From NCBI GenBank assembly GCA_019635285.1, contig JAHBZS010000014.1, positions 1-64,000 on the forward strand: a DNA stretch of 64,000 nt, written 5' to 3'. Origin of the DNA: Rubrivivax sp. (GTDB lineage Bacteria; Pseudomonadota; Gammaproteobacteria; Burkholderiales; Burkholderiaceae_C). A program made the position numbers and the translations under genes. The notes beneath the pieces are model-generated. The model was not told where the DNA came from. It saw only the letters and a program-made list of their open reading frames with translations, and did not search any database. Each line of letters opens with the position of its first letter. Within the stretch, counting starts at the first letter, position 1. Positions 35,896-42,468 of this stretch are shown piece by piece.

Positions 35896-37526
35896 ACATC
35901 GGACACGAACATGCGGTGCTCGGCCTGGAGCACGAGCTGAGGACCATCGTCGGCGCGGATGGGTTGGTCACCGATCCATCCGCCATAGAGATGCGCTCCC
36001 GCAGCTGCCTGCCGTTCAAGGCCACGCCGACCTGCATGGTCTATCCCTCCACCGTCGAACAGGTGCGTGCGGTGTTGGCGGCTGCGCAGCGCGCCGATGT
36101 GCCGGTCTGGCCCGTCAGCACCGGCAAGAACTTCGGCTACGGCGAAAGAACGGCGGCCTATGAGGCCGGCATCACGATGGTGCTGGAGCGCATGAACCGC
36201 ATCCTGCATGTAGACGAGGAGCTGGGCTACGCCGTCATCGAGCCCGGCGTGACGTACAAGCAACTGAACGACCATCTGAAGTCCAGCGGCTCACGCCTGT
36301 GGGCCGACACCGCGGGCAGCACGAAGTTCGCAAGCGTGCTGGGCAACGCGCTGGACAAGGGCCGCGGCCTCACGCCGATGGCAGACCACTTCGGCGCGCT
36401 TTGCGGCATGGACGTGGTGCTGCCCGACGGCACCCTGGTGGAGACCGGCGGCGGGCCCGAGGGCAACAACCAGGTCAGGCATACCTACAAGTGGGGGGTC
36501 GGGCCGTACATGGACGGGCTCTTCGTCCAGTCCAACCTCGGCATCGTGGTGCGGGCCGGGATCTGGCTGATGCCTGCACCGGAGGTCTTCGATTTCGCGG
36601 CATTCGAATACAAGGCCTCGCCGGACCGGCTGGGGGCATTCATCGACGACCTGCGTGAACTGGTGATGTGCCGTGCGTTGCGTTCGTTCCCGCACCTGGC
36701 CAACGACTTCGCCATGATGTGCATCCTGGCTCAATACCCGCACGAGATGCTCGGTGGGCGGCGGCACCTTAGCGACCAATCGGCAGCCACGTGGCGCAAG
36801 ACGCACGGCGTCGCGCAATGGACCTTCGGCTGCGGCTTGTATGGAAGCCGCGAGGAAGTGCGCTATCAGCGGCGCATGCTGCGCAAGGTGCTGGGGCGCT
36901 ACGGCATGATCCAGTTCATCGGCGCAGCCATCCGCGACGACTGGTACGGGCGGCTGGTGCGCAAGGCCGCGCCGATCGCGAATCGCATGCTGGGCAAGTC
37001 CCCCGAGTTCACCAACGTGATGATCCCTGCGATCAACCTGTATCGCGGCATCCCCACCGACGAGTTCGTGCGCCAGGCCTACTTCAAGTCGCACACGCAG
37101 AAGCCGGCGACCGACATCGATCCGGCGCGCGACCGCTGCGGCATGGTGTGGATCGGACCGGTGGTGCCGTTCACCTCGACGCATGTGCTGAAGGCGCTGT
37201 CGCTGACCAAGCGCATCTTCGATCGGCACGAGTTTGACTTCTTCGTGGAGGTCATCGTCGAAAGCGCCCGCTCGGTCATCGTGCTGGTGGGCGTGTTCTA
37301 TCAGCGCGAGGACCCCGCCGACGCTGCGCGTGCGAAAGCCTGGTACGACGAAGCCCTGGCGGCCTACACCGAGCACGGTTATCCCCCGTACCGCGCGACG
37401 ACCATGAGCACCCCACACGCCCTGGACGCCAACCCGCGTGTTCGAGATCTGCTGGCTTCGATCAAGCGTGCAGTCGACCCGCAGAACCTGCTGGCACCGG
37501 GCCGGTACGGCACGCCGATGCGCTAG
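35892..37526 (+). CDS. FAD-linked oxidoreductase of the vanillyl-alcohol oxidase / 4-cresol dehydrogenase family
   Basis: A 544-residue flavoprotein. The FAD-binding PCMH-type half includes TCMVYPSTVEQVRAVLAAA, VWPVSTGKNFGYG and AVIEPGVTYKQLNDHL. The later ADHFGALCGMDVVLPDGTLV is close to the 4-cresol dehydrogenase/VAO subgroup. Such enzymes oxidise para-substituted phenols. An acyl-tyrosine or related product of the upstream synthase would be a chemically sensible substrate, since a flavin enzyme acts on acyl-tyrosine in the fee pathway; this link is inference. Start ATG 35892 is fixed by the four-base overlap. Confidence 0.87.
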   Translation: MNIGHEHAVLGLEHELRTIVGADGLVTDPSAIEMRSRSCLPFKATPTCMVYPSTVEQVRAVLAAAQRADVPVWPVSTGKNFGYGERTAAYEAGITMVLERMNRILHVDEELGYAVIEPGVTYKQLNDHLKSSGSRLWADTAGSTKFASVLGNALDKGRGLTPMADHFGALCGMDVVLPDGTLVETGGGPEGNNQVRHTYKWGVGPYMDGLFVQSNLGIVVRAGIWLMPAPEVFDFAAFEYKASPDRLGAFIDDLRELVMCRALRSFPHLANDFAMMCILAQYPHEMLGGRRHLSDQSAATWRKTHGVAQWTFGCGLYGSREEVRYQRRMLRKVLGRYGMIQFIGAAIRDDWYGRLVRKAAPIANRMLGKSPEFTNVMIPAINLYRGIPTDEFVRQAYFKSHTQKPATDIDPARDRCGMVWIGPVVPFTSTHVLKALSLTKRIFDRHEFDFFVEVIVESARSVIVLVGVFYQREDPADAARAKAWYDEALAAYTEHGYPPYRATTMSTPHALDANPRVRDLLASIKRAVDPQNLLAPGRYGTPMR

Positions 37527-37550
37527 CTTGAAACCTGGCTCACTCGACCT

Positions 37551-38675
37551 GTGCGACGCATCTTCCTGACAGGCTGTACCGGCACCATCGGCAGCGCCAT
37601 CGTGCCGCGTCTGCTCGAGGGCACCGATGACCGGGTGACGCTGCTCATCCGCGCCCGCGACGACGCGGATCTGCAGTCCCGCCTGCAGGCGATGCATGAA
37701 TACTGGGGCACGAGCCGCACGGACCAAGCACGCCTTCATGCCTTGCGCGGCGACATCGAACTGGTGGACTTCGGCCTGAGTCCCGCCGAGGTCGATGTGC
37801 TTGCGCAGTCGACGACCCACATCGTCCACGCGGCCGCGAGCGTGAAGCTCAACATGACGATCGAGCAGGCACGGTCGACGGCCGTGCGGCCGACACGCAC
37901 GATCCTGGACCTGGCACGTCGCGCTGCAGACGCGGGCGCGCTGCGCAAGCTGGACATGGTCAGCACCGTGGGGGTCTGGGGCCGGACACCAGGCGCCATG
38001 CCCGAACGGCCACTGCCGGAGGTGCGTGAGTTCCACAACACCTACGAGGAAGCCAAGGCGGAAGCCGAACGGGTGATCTGGCAGGAAGGCGCGGACCTGC
38101 CCGTCACGGTGCACCGGCCGAGCATGGTGGTGGGCGATTCGCGCAACGGCCGCGTGATTCACTTCCAGGTCTTCTATCACCTCTGCGAATTTCTGTCGGG
38201 GGCGCGCACCTTCGGCGTCATGCCTCCCCTCGGCGACACGCGGCTGGACACGGTTCCCGTGGACTGGGTGGCCAACGCCATCGTCTGGGCCAGCCGCACG
38301 TCCGAGACGGTGGGGCGGATCCTTCACCTGTGCAGCGGGCCTGCGCACGCATTGGCCTTGCCGCCGCTGCAGGACGTTGTGCGCGAACTTTGGGCCGAGC
38401 GGGGCCGGCGCCTGCCGCGGCTGCGCACCGTCAGTCAGAAGCGGCTTGAAACGGCGGTGCCGGTCATCGGGGCCCTGGTCGGCGCCAAGCGCCGGCGTGC
38501 TCTGCAGGCGCTGCCGGCGGTGCTGGCCTACCTGGCGGAGAACCAGGCCTTTGCGAACGAGCAGACGGCCGCCACGTTGGCGGCGGCCGGCCTGCCGTTG
38601 CCACTGCCCCGAGACTACCTGCGCGCCGTCCTGGCCTACTACCTGGACGTCCGGGAATCCGGAAAGCGAGCTTGA
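37551..38675 (+). CDS. NAD(P)-dependent reductase, extended SDR / thioester reductase-like (NAD_binding_4)
   Basis: A 374-residue extended short-chain dehydrogenase. The dinucleotide loop is TGCTGTIGSAIV near residues 7-18, and an active-site YxxxK appears as YEEAK in the segment HNTYEEAKAEAERV. The layout, with THIVHAAASVKLNM and TVHRPSMVVGDS, fits the male-sterility/thioester-reductase group that reduces acyl-CoA or carrier-bound acyl groups to aldehyde or alcohol. With the synthetase encoded next it could form an acyl-activation and reduction pair. The start is GTG 37551, and its stop overlaps the next gene's TTG. Confidence 0.83.
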   Translation: MRRIFLTGCTGTIGSAIVPRLLEGTDDRVTLLIRARDDADLQSRLQAMHEYWGTSRTDQARLHALRGDIELVDFGLSPAEVDVLAQSTTHIVHAAASVKLNMTIEQARSTAVRPTRTILDLARRAADAGALRKLDMVSTVGVWGRTPGAMPERPLPEVREFHNTYEEAKAEAERVIWQEGADLPVTVHRPSMVVGDSRNGRVIHFQVFYHLCEFLSGARTFGVMPPLGDTRLDTVPVDWVANAIVWASRTSETVGRILHLCSGPAHALALPPLQDVVRELWAERGRRLPRLRTVSQKRLETAVPVIGALVGAKRRRALQALPAVLAYLAENQAFANEQTAATLAAAGLPLPLPRDYLRAVLAYYLDVRESGKRA

Positions 38676-40438
38676 GCCCCGCGGGCGCCACCTTGCCTGC
38701 CCTGCTGGCGCACCGTGCGGCAGCGACACCGCGGGCCATCGCCTACAGAGTGGACGACGCGCGAGGCGGCTGGCAGTCGACCGGTTGGGCCGAATTCGCA
38801 GATCAAGTGCAGGTGCTCGCGGGGCGCCTGCAAGACGCCGGCCTGCGCCATGGCGATCGGCTGGCGATCATCTGTCCGGTGTCGCTGCAGTGGGAGCTCA
38901 TCCACCACGCCGCGCTGGCATTGGGCGCGGTGGTGGTCGGGCTGGACACGCACGACCTGCCCGCTCGCGTCGCGGCAATGGCCGCCAAGGCCGAAGTCTC
39001 GGCCTTCGCCATCAGCGACGGCCGCTCGCTGAGCGCACTCGGACCGGCGGACTGGCAACGCACGCGCTTCGTGCTCGCGCTGGACGAAGCACTGCAACTG
39101 CCTGCACCGGTTCGCCGCCTGGACTGGCACGATGTCACGGCCCCAGCGCCTTCCCGCGCCGTCATGCCCGCCGTGCACCCGGGGGATCTGGCGACGATCA
39201 TCTTCACCTCCGGCACCACGGGCGAACCGAAAGGCATTGCCTATCGGCACGAGCAGGTGTGCCTGGCCATCGATGCCATCCGCGATGCCTTCCCCTTTGC
39301 GGGCCCAGGCACCCGCTTGCTGTGCTGGCTGCCCCTGTCCAATCTGTTTCAGCGCATCGTCAATCTGGCGGCGGTCGCCACGGGCACCACCACCTACCTG
39401 TGGGCCGATCCGCGCCGCGTGATGGAGGCCTTGCCTCGCGTCGAGCCCGATGTCTTCATCGGCGTGCCGCGCTTCTTCGAGAAGCTGCATGAAGGCATCA
39501 CCGCCCGCATTGCTGGACAAGGCCGTACGGCGCGGGCGCTGGTGGGCTGGGCCTGGCAGACGGGCCGGGAGTTCAGCACGCGCCAGCGCTCCGGGCGACC
39601 CTCGGGAGTCGGCCTGAAGCTGAGGCACGCGCTGGCCGACCGGCTGGTGCTGCGCCGCATCCGCAGTGTCATGGGGCAGCGGCTGCGTTGCATGGTGACG
39701 GGCTCGGCGCCGGCATCGAAGCACCTACTGGAGGAATTTCACGCCCTGGGCTGGCTGGTGCTGGAGGCCTACGGCATGAGCGAGAACGTCGTGCCGATCG
39801 CCATGAATCGCATCGACAGGTTCCGCTTTGGCACGGTGGGCCAGCCGGTCTCGGGCAACGACATCCGCGTGCGCGAGGACGGTGCCGTGCTCGTGCGCGG
39901 ATCAGGTGTGTTCGAGGGCTACCTGAATGAGGGTGCCAAGGCCGCGGCCGCGCGCGACGCCGACGGCTTCTACGCGACCGGCGATCTGGGCGCTTTCGAC
40001 ACCGACGGCTTCCTGACCCTGACGGGCCGCGACGGCGACTTGATCAAGACATCGACCGGCAGGCGCATCGCGCCAGCAGCCGTCGAAGCGGCGTTGCGGT
40101 CGGTGCCCGGCATCGACCAGGCCGTGCTCATGGGCAATGGGCGCAAGCTGCCGATTGCCCTGTGCGCGTTGACCACGCCGACCACCGACCACGACATGCT
40201 GGCGTCGCTGGCTGAACGGCTGACTGCGGCGCTGGCACCCATCAACGAACGCGACCGACCCGCAGGCCTGGCCTTCCTGCAGCGGCCGTTGAGCCTGGAA
40301 ACCGGCGAGCTGACACCCAATCTCAAACTGCGGCGCGCTGCGATCGAGAAGCTGCACGAAGAGTTGCTGGGCCGGCTGGACACCAGGCTGGCGCGCCGCG
40401 ACGCGGTGGCGCCGGCCGGCCTTCCCTTCGTCTGGTAG
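38672..40438 (+). CDS. AMP-dependent long-chain acyl-CoA/acyl-adenylate synthetase
   Basis: A 588-residue ANL enzyme. The A3 loop TSGTTGEPKGIAYRH, the A5 segment LEAYGMSENV and the hinge FYATGDLGAFDTDGFLTLTGR are intact, followed by a C-terminal swivel domain with a catalytic-Lys region (PNLKLRR). It resembles FadD15/long-chain fatty acid ligases and would supply activated acyl chains to the reductase upstream or to the N-acyl synthase. Start TTG 38672 overlaps the previous stop, which supports coupling. It is the last gene of the + strand lipid cassette and ends before a strong hairpin at 40471. Confidence 0.87.
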   Translation: MSPAGATLPALLAHRAAATPRAIAYRVDDARGGWQSTGWAEFADQVQVLAGRLQDAGLRHGDRLAIICPVSLQWELIHHAALALGAVVVGLDTHDLPARVAAMAAKAEVSAFAISDGRSLSALGPADWQRTRFVLALDEALQLPAPVRRLDWHDVTAPAPSRAVMPAVHPGDLATIIFTSGTTGEPKGIAYRHEQVCLAIDAIRDAFPFAGPGTRLLCWLPLSNLFQRIVNLAAVATGTTTYLWADPRRVMEALPRVEPDVFIGVPRFFEKLHEGITARIAGQGRTARALVGWAWQTGREFSTRQRSGRPSGVGLKLRHALADRLVLRRIRSVMGQRLRCMVTGSAPASKHLLEEFHALGWLVLEAYGMSENVVPIAMNRIDRFRFGTVGQPVSGNDIRVREDGAVLVRGSGVFEGYLNEGAKAAAARDADGFYATGDLGAFDTDGFLTLTGRDGDLIKTSTGRRIAPAAVEAALRSVPGIDQAVLMGNGRKLPIALCALTTPTTDHDMLASLAERLTAALAPINERDRPAGLAFLQRPLSLETGELTPNLKLRRAAIEKLHEELLGRLDTRLARRDAVAPAGLPFVW

Positions 40439-40460
40439 AGGGGGCGCGGCAAGTCGGCCC

Positions 40461-40494
40461 GCAAAAAGCAAGTGGGGGCCCGAGGGCCCCCACT
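40461..40494 (-). terminator. Rho-independent terminator between convergent genes
   Basis: A 10-bp perfect stem (AGTGGGGGCC paired with GGCCCCCACT, 40471-40494, four-base loop) lies between two convergent genes. On the minus strand it is followed by TTGCTTTTTGC, a U-rich tail, so it should stop the PEP-CTERM transcript. On the plus strand the tail is weak, but the same hairpin may also stop the lipid cassette. Confidence 0.8.
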
Positions 40495-40514
40495 GTCTTA
40501 CTGCGTACCTACTC

Positions 40515-41396
40515 TCAGCCGTTCTTGCGCGAAGAACGACGGGCCGCGCCCAGCGAGAGCAGCGCCAAACCGACCAGCGCCAGCGAGGTGGGCTCAGGCA
40601 CGCTGTTCACCGCGAAGATGATGTTGCCCGAGCCAGAGCCCTTTGCCAGCGGCGTCACGTTGGTCGTGATGCGCGTCTCGCCACCAGCAACAGTCCACGA
40701 CGTGCCGTTACCACCGGTCAGCGGCGTCCCCGTGGCCGAGGCCGACAGGTCCACGTCGAACGGCACCGGCGCCTGCCAGAAGCCACCGATGCCCGTCGTG
40801 CCAGCCGCCGGCACGAAGTCCAGCAACGCATTGAAGGTCGTCGTGGCCACGTTGCCCGGGCCGATCTGCGCCTGACCATTGATGGCCGTGTTCAGCGTCG
40901 CCGTGCCCAACTGGAAGTCCGTCGCGTCCGGAGTGATACCGAACAGATTGGCGGTCGTAGGCGTCGTCGGATTCACGCTACCGGCCCCCGGGCTGCCCCA
41001 CAGCGTCGCCGTGACGCTCAAGCCCGACAGATCTGCGCTGAAGAAGTTGGGGGCGAGCCACGAACCTGTCCCCGTGATCGTGAACAGCGCATAGACGTTG
41101 TATTTCTCAGTCACGCCGGACACGGAATTGGCGGCGCCGGAGAAGCTCTCCACCAGCAGGAAGCCAGTCTCCGTGAAGTTCCTGGTGGCGCCCACCGAAG
41201 GCGAGCCAGCAATTCTCAGCAACGACGCGAAGTTGGTCGTCGCCTTATCGGTGTCGAACGCGCCGTTCGACGCGCTGAGGGTACCCGCACCGCCATTGGT
41301 GGCCGACGGGTTGAGGGTCACGGTATCGGCGAACACGTTGGTCGCCATCGTGGCCCCAGCCACGCATGCGACCATGGCCAGTCTGTTGAGTTTCAT
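40515..41396 (-). CDS. PEP-CTERM sorting domain protein (PepA-like)
   Basis: A 293-residue exported protein. It has a Sec signal peptide (KLNRLAMVACVAGATMATN, cleavage near VFAD). The body is Gly/Ser/Thr-rich and low in Cys and Lys. It ends in a complete PEP-CTERM signal: VPEPTSLALVGLALLSLG then an Arg-rich tail. This is the expected substrate of exosortase A. The pattern of the body, including YNVYALF and the end SGNIIFAVNSVPEP, resembles the flocculation-associated PEP-CTERM protein PepA, though I cannot confirm this. It is preceded by a sigma-54 promoter and an inverted-repeat box, and PrsR, encoded at 45281, is a sigma-54 activator. Expression is thus probably PrsK/PrsR controlled. Confidence 0.93.
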   Translation of the reverse strand: MKLNRLAMVACVAGATMATNVFADTVTLNPSATNGGAGTLSASNGAFDTDKATTNFASLLRIAGSPSVGATRNFTETGFLLVESFSGAANSVSGVTEKYNVYALFTITGTGSWLAPNFFSADLSGLSVTATLWGSPGAGSVNPTTPTTANLFGITPDATDFQLGTATLNTAINGQAQIGPGNVATTTFNALLDFVPAAGTTGIGGFWQAPVPFDVDLSASATGTPLTGGNGTSWTVAGGETRITTNVTPLAKGSGSGNIIFAVNSVPEPTSLALVGLALLSLGAARRSSRKNG

Positions 41397-41479
41397 TCAA
41401 TGCTCCTAGAAAGTTGCTGCCGGGGCTCTGTCACACTTCTTGCGAAGTCGCCGTCTTTAGACGCCGCGCAACCATCAAG

Positions 41480-41496
41480 AGCAAGTGGCATGCCAA
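41480..41496 (-). promoter_or_regulatory. Sigma-54 (RpoN) promoter of the PEP-CTERM gene
   Basis: On the minus strand the sequence TTGGCATGCCACTTGCT has the -24 GG and -12 GC separated by exactly ten bases, as RpoN requires, and matches the TGGCAC-N5-TTGCT consensus at nearly all positions. Transcription would start near 41468, about 70 bases before the ATG at 41396. Haft and colleagues linked PEP-CTERM genes to sigma-54 control, and the activator PrsR lies 4 kb away. Confidence 0.82.
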
Positions 41497-41565
41497 GTTC
41501 GGGTCGAATCTCTAACTGCTTGAAAACAAAGGGAAATTCGATCGTCTCTAGAAACTCGGTCGGCG

Positions 41566-41599
41566 GGGTGTCTGTCGGCTGTAAAAAACCACGACACCC
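41566..41599 (-). promoter_or_regulatory. Nested inverted-repeat box, candidate PrsR binding site (PEP-CTERM box)
   Basis: Two nested inverted repeats share one centre region: GGGTGTC (41566-41572) with GACACCC (41593-41599), and TGTCG (41573-41577) with CGACA (41592-41596). They flank a TGTAAAAAA run (TTTTTTACA on the minus strand). The centre is about 110 bases upstream of the predicted start site, the usual distance for an enhancer bound by a sigma-54 activator. The site begins just downstream of the preceding gene's stop. Confidence 0.68.
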
Positions 41600-41611
41600 T
41601 GGGCGTCGGCG

Positions 41612-42337
41612 CTATTGAGCGACCCTGTCCGACGGCGACCGCAGCCCACGACGCAGGCGGGTCGTGATGCCGGCTTCTTCTGCTGCCGAAAACCCCAGCG
41701 GGTAGAGCGAGCGCTCGCTGTGCATGAGCTCGGGGTTGCCGCCGAGCTGGCGAATGCTCTGGTGCGCCTGCCACAGGTCCAGCGCCATCAGCACCGCCGG
41801 TGCATTCACACGACGGTTGTGCCGCCGGGGGCCGGCGACCTTGAAGCCGAGCTTGACTTCGTAGTACCGGACATGGCGGGGATTGACCTCGATCAGCAGG
41901 GTATCGCAGCCGCGGATGCAGTGCGCCTGGATGAACGCCACATGGAACAGGGCGGCCAGCACACGCTGCGAACGCAACACGCCCTCCATGGCGAGTTTCG
42001 TGAACTCGCACAAGCTCTGCCCGGCGGCACGCAGCCCATCGGCCTCGGCCTTGAAAAGATCATCGACAAGCAGGCCCTCGGGGGAATCGAAACCCACGGT
42101 CAGCGTGCCTACGATTTCGGCCCGATCGGCCGCCACCAGGGTCAGGCGATCATCGCCGGCGCTTCCCAGCATCGGCCCGACCTGATAGCCCCGGCTGGCA
42201 TACCGGCGGTTGACCAGAATGTTCGCCGAGCTTCGCACGCCGTGAGAATCAGCGGCGCGAATCTTGAAACCATCAGGGCCGCCAGCGCTCGCCAATACCT
42301 CGCCCGGGTTGAACGGGAAAGCCAACAGGGACTGCAT
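41612..42337 (-). CDS. PEP-CTERM/exosortase system-associated acyltransferase (FeeM-like GNAT)
   Basis: A 241-residue GNAT-fold protein. The segments SSANILVNRRYASRGYQVG, LTLVAADRAEIVGTLTVGFD and LLIEVNPRHVRYYEVKLGFK follow the N-acyl amino acid synthase/autoinducer synthase pattern, and it belongs near the exosortase-associated acyltransferases (TIGR03694). It likely moves an acyl chain from acyl-ACP to an amine, substrate unknown. This is the second such gene in the window; unlike the one at 33312 it has no PilZ domain. ATG 42337 is preferred, with GGAAGA upstream; an in-frame TTG at 42391 would add 18 residues. Confidence 0.75.
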   Translation of the reverse strand: MQSLLAFPFNPGEVLASAGGPDGFKIRAADSHGVRSSANILVNRRYASRGYQVGPMLGSAGDDRLTLVAADRAEIVGTLTVGFDSPEGLLVDDLFKAEADGLRAAGQSLCEFTKLAMEGVLRSQRVLAALFHVAFIQAHCIRGCDTLLIEVNPRHVRYYEVKLGFKVAGPRRHNRRVNAPAVLMALDLWQAHQSIRQLGGNPELMHSERSLYPLGFSAAEEAGITTRLRRGLRSPSDRVAQ

Positions 42338-42468
42338 GCTCGACGATTCTTCCAGAAACGGGGTGGCTTTCACACGCTCTCCGACAGACAACTGAAAGCA
42401 TTGTCGCTGCGAAGCGTTTCAGTCGCGCCGCCCGGCTGGAATCAGATGTAACAGGTTGCGTGGCCCTG

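Noticed and set aside
36291-38729. An 812-codon open frame on the minus strand
   Set aside because: It is antisense to the flavoenzyme and reductase genes, has an Arg/His/Gly/Ala-rich composition typical of GC-rich shadows, and shows no domain.
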